From assembly GCF_963583255.1 (NCBI RefSeq), contig NC_084804.1, forward strand, positions 17,736,723 to 17,800,722: a stretch of 64,000 bases of DNA, given 5' to 3'. The translations under genes were made by a program, and so were the position numbers. Below are positions 21,051 through 32,262 of this stretch, one piece after another (position 1 is the stretch's first letter; the number at the start of each line of letters is the position of its first letter). The notes under the pieces are model-generated. The model searched no databases. It saw only the letters and a list, made by a program, of their open reading frames with translations, and was not told where the DNA came from. This DNA comes from Pyrus communis (taxonomy: Eukaryota > Streptophyta > Magnoliopsida > Rosales > Rosaceae).

Positions 21051-22177
21051 GTTGAGAGTATTCGAATTGGTTCAAAATCTCATGGCAATTACGCAAAAGA
21101 GACGCGAGAGGATGAAAATTAGCAACCCCAGCCAGCTGCATAGCCTGCATTAAATTCACAGAAGTAGCGTAATCCATTTCCACAGTAATCTGAGAGATCC
21201 CTTTATCAGTTGCAAGCTTAAGGCCAAAGAACAAACCCCAATTTCAACTTCAAGAACTTGACCTTACCCAAATTGACAACAAACCCACCTATCCAATAAC
21301 GTATAACACCACCAGCCCCAACTCTACCTGACTCACTCCTTCTAAAGCCATCCACGTTCAATTTAAAACATCCCATGGTAGGAGGGTCCCACTTAAGAAG
21401 AGTACGACCACCATATCAGCTTTCTTAGCTTGGTAAGCATTATGCCACTCCACGACGTTCAAATAAACAACCCTTTTAGGATCAATAGGGAACTAAAAAT
21501 TATCATGAAAAATATGATTCGAAATATTCCACAACACAAAAGCAAAGATATCACACCAAGCAGCATTATCATTCCATTTCTCTTTAGATGTTAAATTAGC
21601 CATGAACCACTCATACAAATCAAGACTAAGGGAATGACTCACTTGATTGGGAACAAAAACAGCTGACCAAACACCTTGAGCCCTGCCACAATCCCTTGAA
21701 AGGTGCAAAATAGATTCCTCAGGCCAAGAACAATAACTACACAAAGCATCTGTAGTCATATTTCTTCTAGCTCTCTGAGCATTAGTGAGGAGTTTCCCCT
21801 TGAAGATAAACCATAAAAATATTTTCAATTTAGGCGGAATATGCAAATTCCATATAAATTTCCATCCCATATCAGGCCACCAATCAGCATAATAGAACAA
21901 ACTATAGGCAGACTTCTCAGTGAAGGAATCATTAGAAGTAGTCTTCCAAATTCGACAGTCATCCTTGGCATTAAAAATACTGATGGGAAAACTAATAAGT
22001 CGCTGAACAAGGTCTTCAGTCACAACAGCTTTTGAGCTTAGGAATATCCCACCACCCATCTTTGAAAAAATCAGAAACTACACAATTAGGATTCTGAATA
22101 TTAAGAGCCCCTTCATGATGCATTAAAGGTTGATCTATGATCCAAGAATCCTTCCAAAACTAAACTTTATTACCCCT

Positions 22178-23265
22178 TGTTGACCCTAAAAATTACAAAA
22201 CCTACGTGGCGCGCAGGCCGAGTAACTAATAAGCTAACTACGTCCTTCGGTCGAATGCGGGGCGTGCCAACTCGTCGGTCGAGCCTGGCCGAGGAGTAAA
22301 ATTTGTTGATGTAGCTTTGAGCGCGTCACTGACTTCTTTAACTTGCGATTGCGACCGAGGAAGGAACACTCTCGGTCTCTGGGTTCTATAGCCTGAAGAC
22401 AAGTCTGCTAATTCTGCGGAGTTCACAAATCGTCCGAGCCCGATTCGGTCACTGTGATTATATTCGTGAGAGTATAAGCACGTCGAATCGAGACCAAGGT
22501 GTATGGGCACAGGTACTCGAACGTGATGTATGTCTTGATGGTAAACGTAGTTCGGCCGTCAGAATGCCGAACCCTAAAACTCACTTGTGAGTATCCAATC
22601 ATAAAACCACTCGGCGACCAGTACGCCGAGCAATGTAATTCGTAACACCTAACTATGCCGAGAAGGCTAGCAAGGTGACCTCTGCCAACAAAGGTTCGAA
22701 AACCTTTCTCGACCGAGACTTGGATAGATAATCGGTCGACCTCGACGCAGTGCTGTTTATCCAAACTGAAGATGCTTCTCGGTCGGCTGATTCTGCGGCA
22801 GCAGTGCTGTTTATCCAAACTGAAGGTGCTCGCCGGGCGCTTCCACAGTGCTGTTTATCCAAACTGAAGGTGTGTCGGCAGGAAAAGAAAAAGAAAAAAT
22901 CTCAAGGTGTTGAGAGGTTTTGCACAGGGCAATTGTATGCTGATTTGAAGGTCCTTTTCTGTTGTACGCTCTCTTGTATTTATAGTACCCCATTCCTTAA
23001 AACCGATTCCGATTTGGATTGGGAACCTACTCCCACTGGGATTCTGAATTTTCCTTCTTTTCGGACTCCATTCCTTGCCGGTCGAGACTCCTGGTCGCAC
23101 TAGGACTTCCTCGACCTCTCCTATTCATCCGGACCTCTTAGGATAGGATTTGGCCGACCCTGCCAGCCGATCCGGGATTTATTATTCAGCCCATAGTATT
23201 TATCATCACCTTGGGCCGAGCACATCCTGCTGCTCGGCCCAGCAATAATATTTTGGGCCTAAACA
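22178..23265 (-). repeat. Gypsy 3' LTR
   Basis: 1088 bp. A minus-strand TATA box (TATAAATA) is at 22977-22984. Downstream of it lie three copies of TGCTGTTTATCCAAACTGAA (plus-strand reading, about 22750, 22807 and 22852), in what would be the transcribed leader. Confidence 0.95.
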
Positions 23266-23277
23266 TTGCCCCCTCGC
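23266..23277 (-). promoter_or_regulatory. Polypurine tract of the gypsy element
   Basis: On the minus strand GCGAGGGGGCAA lies directly before the 3' LTR, the priming site for second-strand synthesis. It confirms the minus orientation. Confidence 0.8.
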
Positions 23278-23690
23278 TTCTGAGGTCGCCGACCGTTAAC
23301 TCTTGGTCGGGCCTCGACCTTGAAGAAGAGAAAACGTTTATTGCTTTTTTGGACTTTACTTCCTTAATGACCGTTATTCCTGCGCATTTATGAGGCATGA
23401 TTGCACTTTCCTCGTTGCCCCCAACGCGTGGCCACGTGTCGATTCTCCGCCGCTCTTAAAACTTTCAATCGTGGGCCTCGAAACCGTGCACTAACTGGAA
23501 CGTCTTATCTTCATTAATGCCTTAAAACTGGCGTCGCACGCAATCGTGCATCCTGGATTTTCGACTCCTCGATCCCCTCTTCGCAGGTTCCCAAAATATC
23601 CGAAATGATTGAGCCTTTCCCGGTTAAATTTCCCCCCAATTTGAACCAGTACTTTTCGAATCCCAGACGTTTGATATTCATCCTGAAAGG

Positions 23691-23700
23691 CCTATAAATA
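23691..23700 (+). promoter_or_regulatory. Likely TATA box of the antisense PMD gene
   Basis: CCTATAAATA, about 170 bases upstream of the ATG at 23870. It suggests the captured gene has its own promoter inside the element, opposite to the LTR promoter. Confidence 0.5.
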
Positions 23701-23869
23701 CCCACATTTCTGCCATTCACATCTTACGCTTTCATAAATTCCAAAATCCCAAATTTATCATCCCTGTTCGCTCAATCAAAAATCCTTTCAGTTCTTCCTT
23801 CTGCGATTTCCTCTCCAGTTTTCCTCTGCAATCTTTTCTTTTTCAAACTATCTCCTACCATCTTTCCAA

Positions 23870-25973
23870 ATGGCCTCCTTTATCTTGAATCTTTCTGACG
23901 AGATCAATAAATGTAAAGATTTCATCGATCGGAGCCCCGTTAAGACGCTGCGATTCGAAAATGATATGGCCACCACCCACCAGATTCTGGGTCCCATTTT
24001 CAGAGACGCAGTGCCGTCGTCTGTCACTGACCTTCTCAAGGAGCAGTGTTTAACACCCCTGCTGCAGGGGTTCGACTGGTCGAAGTGGGCCCTGGCACGG
24101 CCTCATGGAGCCTGGCCTTCGACCACCACGGCTTGGGCTGCTTGGGTCGACCGAATGAGCACATTCTTCTCCAAGGAGTGGAAGACTCTCGGCATCTACG
24201 ATGCCAGTATTCTGTCAACCATGGAGATTGCCATGGATAAGGAGCTGCTTATGGCGGCCCTGAGCTTATGGTGTTCGGCCACCAACACCATGGTCCTGCC
24301 CTTCGGCCCTCTCAGCCCACCATCCTCGACGTCTCGGCCATCCTTGGGACTTCTCCGACTGGCCTTCCTATTGACGCCGCCCTTTCCGGATACCCTTCTG
24401 CTCTCGACTTGAAGGCACTGTTCGACGAAAGGGCCGTCGAAACGCTAAGCCGGGGCGATCAGGAGCCCTCAAGGGAAGAAGTTCAGAAGCTCCACAAGAA
24501 CTTCTTCAATTACAACACTCTTATCCTTCATTTCGCCGGCCGAGGCGAGGAAGGCCTTAGGAAAGGAGAGCACAAGGCCTTCCTCTTCTACTGGTACAAC
24601 AAATTCATTTGTTGTACCAGGTCGAACAAATGCCTGGTGGAGAACATGCCGGTGGCTCAGGCACTGGCTAATGGTCGCTCGCTGGCGCTCAGTCCAGTCA
24701 TACTCGCCAACCTCTACCGTTGCCTGGCCGAGGCGACCATTGGCAAGATCGACCCGCACCAGAACGGACCCCTCTGGGTGTTTCAACTCTGGTTGCAGGT
24801 TTACTTCTCTACTCTTCGATCGGAGGTTCCTGCCTTCCAGCGAACGGCCGCCCTCGGCCTTCAACTGGCTTCTCGACCGGCGCCACCTCACCAAGCCGAC
24901 GAGGTTTTCAAACACTTTCTCGGCCTCGACGTCCTCTCAGACGACGAGTTCCTGGTATGCCGGCGCCAGGAGTACCCATCCTCGCTCAGGCTCCCTTCGG
25001 CAGCATGGGCCGAGTCCGAGGATGCGGGCATCCGCCAGTGCTGGGGGTCATTTGTCCTGGCTCGCGACCTTCCTCTTGGTTGCGATGTCCGCCGAGCTAG
25101 CTGGGAGGTCTACCATCCTCATTTCGTCGCCCGGCAGCTTGGCTATCTTCAAGGCTGCCCTGTTCCCTTGCTTGCCTCTCGGTCTCTCCTGAGTCGGGGG
25201 CGTCTTACCGGTTCCTCCGAAAGGGAATGTAAGACGTCGGACCAAGAGTTCCAGGAGAAGTGCAGGAAATTTCGGCTTCGGCCGACGGTTCCTGAATCTC
25301 TGGGAACCGATACCTTCGGGGACTGGTGGGAGGAGTATACCGGCGACTTCTTTGGCGCCCCGGTCGAAGATCTGGTGAGGAAGATCTTCAACGATCGTCC
25401 CCGGTCAACATCCTCGACTCAACCCAAGGAGTTGGCCCAAGGTAGTCTTTCCGTTTCTTTCCTCTTTTTTGTTTTATTTATTATCTCTGTTATTAATTAC
25501 TTTGCTCTTCAGGGGGTCGTGGGTCGAGGACGGTCGAAGTGGTCGCCGCGGTGGCAAGGACGAAGAAGCTGGTGCCCAAGAAGAGGACCCTTGTCACCGA
25601 GCGGACGGTCCCTTCCAAGCGCCCCCGCCGAGAGGCCGAGCCGGCGGAGGAGGCCCCTCGCCCTTCTAAACGCGTCAAGAAATTGGCGAAGAAGGACGAC
25701 CGGGAAATTCATGTCGTCCCCAGTGACACTACTGGGACGCCTGCACCTGCTGGCTCTCCATCTGTGCCGGCTGCCGCGGCATCCCCAACCTTGAATCCTC
25801 CAGCCGTATCCCCGGCCAATCCAATCGTCGCACCCGCTCCAGCAGGTGCAAGGAGGCATCCAATGGATTCAGCAGCTGCCGAAATGTACAATTTAAGGGG
25901 TTTGTTGCGACAAGGTGGAACGAGCACCGGTGGGGTGGAAAGGGCCACCTTGATTTGCGTGAATGCAGCTTGA
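23870..25973 (+). pseudogene. Plant mobile domain (PMD/aminotransferase-like) gene carried antisense in the gypsy element
   Basis: PMD proteins are shared between host genes (MAIN/MAIL family, heterochromatin silencing) and many plant transposons. Exon 1 starts at 23870; ARPHGAWP, LLMAALSLW and FGPLSP are typical of the domain. Near 24315-24322 one base appears lost: the next block, PTILDVSAILGTSPTGLPID, continues in another frame to 25441. A canonical 71-bp intron (GTAGTC...TTCAG, 25442-25512) joins to a Lys/Arg-rich second exon (KKLVPKKRTL, KRPRRE, KRVKKLAKK; nuclear-localisation-like). From about 25709 the frame runs antisense over the truncated gypsy RNase H end and stops at 25973. Apart from the frameshift it looks well kept. 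Its product could act in chromatin targeting of the element; that is inference. Confidence 0.8.
25442..25512 (+). other. Intron in the antisense PMD gene
   Basis: 71 bp, GT...AG, T-rich before the acceptor. Splicing joins the 24268-25441 frame to the 25515 frame with no stop. An intron that keeps the frame implies the gene was transcribed and spliced from this strand, and was not copied from antisense element RNA. Confidence 0.75.
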
Positions 25974-27289
25974 TGCTCTTCGCGCCATTCAAATCGGTCG
26001 GTCTCCTTCAGTTTAAGGAGTGTAGAGAATGCTTTCATCTTACCGGCCGAATTGGCGATGAAACGACGGAGGAAATTTATCTGCCCGAGTAACGACTGGA
26101 GTTGTTTCTTTGTCGTCGGAGATGGGGTGCTAATGATGGCGCGGGCTTTATTTTCATCGACCTCGATGCCGCGATGGTGCACCAAAAATCCTAGGAAATT
26201 ACCGGTCGAAACACCGAAAGCACACTTGGCCGGGTTCATCTTGAGGTTGTTCTTGCGCATGCGAAGGAACGCTTGCCTCAGGTCGTCCAGATGTGTTTGA
26301 CGACGTTTGGATTTTACGACCACATCATCAATATAAACTTCGACGATTGTACCAATTAAGTCGTGGAAGATCATATTCATGGCTCGTTGGTATGTGGCGC
26401 CGGCATTCTTGAGGCCGAAAGGCATGACTACCCATTCGTAAGTACCAAGTGCCCCCGGGCAACGGAAAGCCGTCTTGTGGACGTCAGCTTCGGTGATGAA
26501 AATCTGGTTGTAACCCGCATGACCGTCCATAAAAGATAGCAGTTCATGATTAGCTACGGCATCAATTAATAAATCTGAGATCGGCATCGTATATTCGTCC
26601 TTGGGAGTAGCCAGATTTAGATTATGGAAATCGATGCAAATGCAAAGTGCACCGTTTTTCTTTAACACGGGGACGATATTGGCCAACCATTCGACATACC
26701 GAGCGGTCCTAATAAATCCGGCTTTTAGAAGCCGAACTAATTCTTCCTTAATGCCGAGTTGTACTTCGTTCGAAAATCGGCGAGGAGGCTGTCGAAAAGG
26801 CCGACACCCCTCCTTGATGCGTAGTTCATGCTCTACAAGGTTTTGGTCAAGGCCTGGCATTTCATGATAACTCCACGCAAAGCAATCTTTAAATTCGTGG
26901 AGTAGCTTACGGAGTTCGACCTTCATGGATGGTGGGAGTAACGTACTAATAAACAATGTGCGAGGATCCTCGGCCGTGCCTACGTTAACTTCCTCTAACG
27001 GGTCCTTGACTTGAGGTCGATGGTCTTCGAGTTCGGCCGGCGCAGCCTGAACTTTATCGAAAGATAGAACGGGGCCGTTATCTGCTTCGGCCAGAAATTC
27101 GATTAAATTGACGCCAGAATGTGGTTGCTTGGTAATGGCGTACCAATGGGCCAGCATACGTTCCATTGTAGATGAAACCGCGGCCTGACGCCGTTCTTGC
27201 GTGGTGTGCTCAATCATCGGCATTGATGACCAAGTTCGCCAAGCCAAGTCTCGCCGAATCCTGTTGGACAGTCTCGGCGCCGACCTCAA
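25709..27289 (-). pseudogene. Gypsy reverse transcriptase and truncated RNase H
   Basis: Contains LVRLLKAGFIRTARYVEWLA, ICIDFHNLNLATPKDEYTMP, FMDGHAGYNQI, the active site VYIDDVVVKS (about residues 316-325), FLGFLVHHRGIEVD and LLGQINFLRRFI. RNase H starts (LKLYISAAAESIGCLLA) and breaks off near 25855; beyond that the frame is the reverse complement of the PMD gene tail. It sits one frame away from the upstream gag-protease frame (overlap 27210-27289), either a natural frameshift or a mutation. Integrase is missing, so this copy cannot move alone. Confidence 0.88.
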
Positions 27290-30092
27290 TCACTTTTTGT
27301 ACTGAAATTCTCGTCGGCCGTCCATCCTCGTTAAGGCCTTGGAGGGTGATGTAGCCGACGTGATCATCATAATAGTGAGCCTGAATCATGTTGGTTTCAA
27401 ATGGTTGGTTATCGGCTGGGTGAACTACGACCGATTTGCCATCCCAAAAGATGAGGACTTGGTATAATGATGAAGGAATGCAACTGGTTTGGTGGGTCCA
27501 GTCGCGGCCAAGTAATGCGTTATAATCCGTCTTGGAATCAATGACAAAGAATGCCGTCATGTGTTGACGACCGGCAATGCTAACTTCCAACGGGAGCACC
27601 CCTTTGGTCTGAGATTTGTCACCAACAAAGCTGCTCATAGTGATCCCTGACGGAATGAGTTCATTATCAGAACGGCGTAAAGCCTTCATGACGGATATTG
27701 GCATAATGTTGACTGTGGCTCCACAGTCGACAAATACTTTAGAAATGGGAAATCCTTCAATGTGAGCCGTGACGTACAACGGCTTCAGGTGTTGGAGATT
27801 AACCGAGGAGGAGCGGGGAAATAGCTCGGCCAAAGCTGCCTTGAGGTTATCTCCGCTTTGGTTTTCTCGGTCGTCGTCGTTTGCGACGAAGTCTACTTGT
27901 GTGGCTTCCTCGGCAACTACGTCCCCGTCCAAGAAACTTGACTGGTGGGTACTCGGTTGGAATTCAGCTGGTAGAACGTGTACCATACTAATCTCCATAT
28001 GTTCGAGGACCGAGGAGCCCATTGGGTCATGGTCGTCGTCTTCCGGAGAACTATCCACTGTAGCAGTCGTCGGAAAATCCTCGATCAAACTTTTGAGTTC
28101 CTCGGTAAGAGCCGGTATCCGAGACGTGGGAACCAAATCGAGTGCGGGTAAGCCATTTCCTTCGACGATGTGGACTGCCGAAGATTTACGTTGGTCCTTT
28201 GTTACACGGGCTCGTTCTTCATATGCAATACGGGCATTCCTCGTGTCTAGATAGGTATCCAATCGTGCTATCCGTTTTTCCTCGTCGGCCGTGAGGCCGA
28301 AGAGCGATACAGCCGAGAAAACTTCGAAATGATAGCGTAAATGCTGAAGGTCTTCGAGCGAAAAGGGTAATTCGGCGGCGTCGATATCGGTATAAGGATC
28401 GACCTCAAAACCAAGGACCCGAGCCTCCCGTATATGTTGAAACCTAGCTTTAATGGCTGGATCAGAAGTTTTCTGGATAATTTGCTCGGCATCAGGACAA
28501 GTTAGCGCTAAGTCGAGGGCTTCCTGACATGCCTTGGGGAGTCCGTACAAGTCATTTGCGGAGTATTTCTTATGAAATTCTCGCATGTATTCCATGGATG
28601 CACCGAGGAATGGAGGGTGTAAGTTGCGCCGTATTTTGATAAACGGCTCGCGCGGTGGTAACGGAGAAAGTTTCCTTTCGGCCTCTTGTGTAAAGTACTC
28701 TAGACGAGCTCTCGTTTCTCCAGGCCGGAGAAGGATCTTAATACGTTTCTCAGCCTCCTCGATGGTGGTTTTGAAATCAGCATCCGCTACTTTCTTCCCT
28801 TCGGCTAACTCGGTCATGATAGTCGGGGTTGGCCGTTCGCTAATATCTTCCACGGCCTTTTTTGGTTGCCATTGGTTGGCCGGGCTAGCCTGCGCTTCTC
28901 GTCGCCGAGCCATGCAATCTATCCGTTGGCGGCGACGTTTTTGAGATTTAGATAGCGCCGTATATAAACCAGTTGGAGAGTTGTAACTGTACCAGCGTTG
29001 ATCCGATGTCCTGGGTGGCTTGAAAGTTTTGCGATCAGCTGGCGAGCCCGAACTGTTGGTATTGCGCGAATAATAATCCTCATTATAGAATGGTGTGTCG
29101 AAGTCAAGACGCCGCCTGACCGAGGTCTGTTCTTTCGGTTTTACTTGTGGGCCGAGTCGATCGAACACTTGACGTCGTGGACCTAATCCATCTGATGACG
29201 CCGTAGGGGCCGTTGGTGGTGTTGAAGATTTCTTCCCAGGTTCAACTGGTGTTTTACAATGGTCACATAAAACCTTCGATCCACAAATTTCGTCGGAATT
29301 TAACCTCGTCATCGGCTCATCGGCGGGTCGCACCGATTGTTCCGTTGGTGGTGCATTTGAAAATATATCAAGCTTTAGTCTTGTCCGACCATTCCGTTGA
29401 CGGATATGCTGCACCGGGACATATTCGGCCTTCCCTTTGTTTCTGGGAAGGTGAGCATCCACCATACCAATCGTTGTTGAAGGGAAAGGATTAACATCGA
29501 CCGCCATCTTTTCCGGAAATTTCAACTTTCCTTTTTCGATCCAACTTTGAATTGTGTCCCGGAACACAACACAATTATTGGTTGCATGCTTATTAGAATT
29601 ATGATACTTGCAGTATATCTTTCCTTTTAATTCATCGGCCTTAGGGATAGTATGTCCCGGCCGAAGCTTGATGATTTTTGCTGCCAATAATTGATCGAAA
29701 ATTGCATCAGCTTTGGTGATATCAAAAGTGTATACTTTTGATGACTTACTCGTTTCCTTGGCGGCCAAACGGGTTTTGGCGTCTTTGGTATTTACTTGCG
29801 CCAAAGCCTTGCAAACATAGGGTTTGTCTATTACTATCTCGGCCGCATCCACACTAGCATACTGAGGTTCTTCACTTTCGGCCGATGCATAGCTAACCGT
29901 GGGGTTCTTATACAATGTCCCTCGGGATGGTGATTTTGATATCTTTTCTTCTCGGAGCAGATAATCATATTGTTCGACGTGTTGAGCAAGTTCGTACATA
30001 TCTCGAATATTTGCCCCCAGGAACTTCGTTTTGTACTCCACGTCTAATCCGTTGAGGGCGATCCTGACGAATTCCACTTCGGGGAGTGGCAC
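27210..30092 (-). pseudogene. Gypsy gag C-terminus and aspartic protease
   Basis: Same frame as the upstream gag, separated from it only by a TGA at 30095-30093. Includes the gag continuation (VEFVRIALNGLDVEYKTKF), a CKYHNSNKHATNNC zinc-like motif about 170 residues in, long linker regions and a retropepsin with FVDCGATVNIMP, followed by ALLGRDW. A TGA in place of CGA would be a one-base change at a CpG, the usual decay of methylated plant retrotransposons. Deliberate stop readthrough cannot be excluded. Confidence 0.82.
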
Positions 30093-31127
30093 TCAGCACC
30101 AATTCCTGGCCGATTTAAACCTTGTTAGGTATTCCATTGGAGATTCGTCAGATGCTTGAGCCATCCTGGCCAACGATGATACGGACATCTCCATCCCTGG
30201 CCGATAGAATTGTTCATGGAACTTTTCGACCAACTCTTCCCAACTCTGCACGGAGTTGGGTGGAAGATTAATGTACCAGGCGAAAGCTGAGCCTGTCAGT
30301 GAAAAGTTAACCAGCCGTAGTTTGTAGAAATGGCTATTGACGTCCCCACACTGCGCTGTGAACCGAGCCACATGTTCTAGTGAGGATAAAGATGATTCCC
30401 CGGCGAAGAGGCTGAAATCGGGGATCTTAAATCCTCGTGGGTATTCAAACCTTTCCACATAAGCCGGGTATGGGTGAATGAATTTTGGAAACTTCGGCCC
30501 TTTTTTTAGGGCCGAATCAATCATTCTCTGGACTTCGGTCACGTTTATGGAAGCGACTTCTTCTCCCTGGCTTGGTCCTTCAGCTCTATTTCCTGGTCCT
30601 TTTCTTTCTAAGGGGACTGGTTGCGGCCGAGCGGACCCTCTCTCGGCTGGTATAGGCACATTCGTCGGGAGCTGCCGAGGTTGGCCGACCTGGCCATCTT
30701 CGAAGGCTTTACTAACCAGTAGTTCAAGCATTCTGGTCTGTGTATCGCTGTTACTACGTATTGCGTCTAGCAAATCATTCATCTTCTGACCAATCGACTG
30801 CTCGACCTGACGATATTGTTCATCCAGTCGTCTCCAAAGGAATGTCCTTGTTGGCGGATCGGAACCTTCCCCACCATCGTCATCACAATCTTCCACAATC
30901 CCTTCCATGAACATTCCAGCTGTTTGATTCGGGACTGCGGGGTTGTAAGGTTGCCCGCCGAGACAGACTTCATTCTCTCGGCGTGTTACACTTGTGGCCT
31001 CGGGTGGCGCAATTATGATCGGATTTTTTGTAGAGTGCAAATCCTGCCCAAGGCCTTGCACTGGCAAGTCAGTCGTTGACTTTCCCATGGTTGTTTTCTG
31101 CTTCGTAGACCGTGTCTCAATGGTCAT
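30093..31127 (-). pseudogene. Gypsy gag N-terminal part
   Basis: 344 codons from the ATG at 31127, 47 bases after the 5' LTR. The retrotransposon gag core (SSLEHVARFTAQCGD, LTGSAFAWYINLPP, WEELVEKFHEQFYRPG) occupies about residues 245-340. A heptad-like stretch at about 100-150 may be a coiled coil. The TGA at 30095-30093 stops it before the remaining gag and protease. Confidence 0.85.
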
Positions 31128-31150
31128 GAACTCCGAAGGTTTAGCACAAA

Positions 31151-31173
31151 TGGTCCCACCGGGCGTGCCAAAA
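31151..31173 (-). promoter_or_regulatory. Primer-binding site region of the gypsy element
   Basis: Directly after the 5' LTR on the minus strand: TTTTGGCACGCCCGGTGGGA. Its position defines it as the minus-strand primer site; the tRNA was not identified. Confidence 0.6.
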
Positions 31174-32262
31174 TGTTGACCCTAAAAATTACAAAACCTA
31201 CGTGGCGCGCAGGCCGAGTAACTAATAAGCTAACTACGTCCTTCGGTCGAATGCGGGGCGTGCCAACTCGTCGGTCGAGCCTGGCCGAGGAGTAAAATTT
31301 GTTGATGTAGCTTTGAGCGCGTCGCTGACTTCTTTAACTTGCGATTGCGACCGAGGAAGGAACACTCTCGGTCTCTGGGTTCTACAGCCTGAAGATAAGG
31401 CTGCTAATTCTGCGGAGTTCACAAATCGTCCGAGCCCGATTCGGTCACTGTGATTATATTCGTGAGAGTATAAGCACGTCGAATCGAGACCAAGGTGTAT
31501 GGGCACAGGTACTCGAACGTGATGTATGTCTTGATGGTAAACGTAGTTCGGCCGTCGGAATGCCGAACCCTGAAATTCACTTGTGAGTATCCAATCATAA
31601 AACCACTCGGCGACCAGTACACCGAGCAATGTAATTCGTAACACCTAACTATGCCGAGAAGGCTAGCAAGGTGACCTCTGCCAACAAAGGTTCGAAAACC
31701 TTTCTCGACCGAGACTTGGATAGATAATCGGTCGACCTCGACGCAGTGCTGTTTATCCAAACTGAAGATGCTTCTCGGTCGGCTGATTCTGCGGCAGCAG
31801 TGCTGTTTATCCAAACTGAAGGTGCTCGCCGGGCGCTTCCACAGTGCTGTTTATCCAAACTGAAGGTGTGTCGGCAGGAAAAGAAAAAGAAAAAATCTCA
31901 AGGTGTTGAGAGGTTTTGCGCAGGGCAATTGTATGCTGATTTAAAGGTCCTTTTCTGTTGTACGCTCTCTTGTATTTATAGTACCCCATTCCTTGAAACC
32001 GATTCCGATTTGGATTGGGAACCTACTCCCACTGGGATTCTGAATTTTCCTTCTTTTCGGGACTCCATTCCTTGCCGGTCGAGACTCCTGGTCGCACTAG
32101 GACTTCCTCGACCTCTCCTATTCATCCGGACCTCTTAGGATAGGATTTGGCCGACCCTGCCAGCCGATCCGGGATTTATTATTCGGCCCATAGTATTTAT
32201 CATCACCTTGGGCCGAGCACATCCTGCTGCTCGGCCCAGCAATAATATTTTGGGCCTAAACA
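31174..32262 (-). repeat. Gypsy 5' LTR
   Basis: 1089 bp, nearly identical to the 3' LTR (one extra G near 32061). TATA box at 31973-31980 on the minus strand and the same three TGCTGTTTATCCAAACTGAA repeats in the leader. Confidence 0.95.

Larger units (their letters stand above)
19800..22177 (-). pseudogene. LINE (L1-type) ORF2, 3' part: zinc-knuckle-like RVT domain and RNase H
   Basis: On the minus strand, 22059-21493 encodes the cysteine/histidine domain that follows plant LINE RT: WKFIWNLHIPPKLKIFLWF, then CSYCSWPEESILHLSRDC. 21234-21059 encodes RNase H (GLKLATDKGISQITVEMD, FEYSQL), which resumes beyond a hAT insertion as AYLQRENFVADCLANWSY near 19950-20000. The reading frame is broken in several places. 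The 5' part of the same LINE continues at 32263, separated by the gypsy element with its CCCCT duplication. Confidence 0.85.
22178..32262 (-). mobile_element. Ty3/gypsy retrotransposon with antisense plant-mobile-domain gene; RNase H/integrase deleted
   Basis: 10,085 bp flanked by CCCCT (22173-22177 and 32263-32267), inserted in the LINE. LTRs are 22178-23265 and 31174-32262, both TGTTGACCC...GGCCTAAACA. I counted about a dozen substitutions and one indel between them, so the insertion is recent. On the minus strand the order is LTR, primer site, gag, protease, RT and the first residues of RNase H; the rest of RNase H and all integrase are absent. The space to the 3' LTR is occupied by a plus-strand gene. 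The gag zinc motif and the antisense extra gene recall Tat-lineage elements. Not autonomous as it stands. Confidence 0.9.

Noticed and set aside
24469..25859. Minus-strand frames of 60-150 codons opposite the PMD gene
   Set aside because: Shadows of a GC-rich coding strand. Only the PMD frames have domain motifs.
27769..29494. Plus-strand frames of 60-160 codons opposite gag-protease
   Set aside because: Shadow frames of the gypsy polyprotein with no recognisable domain.
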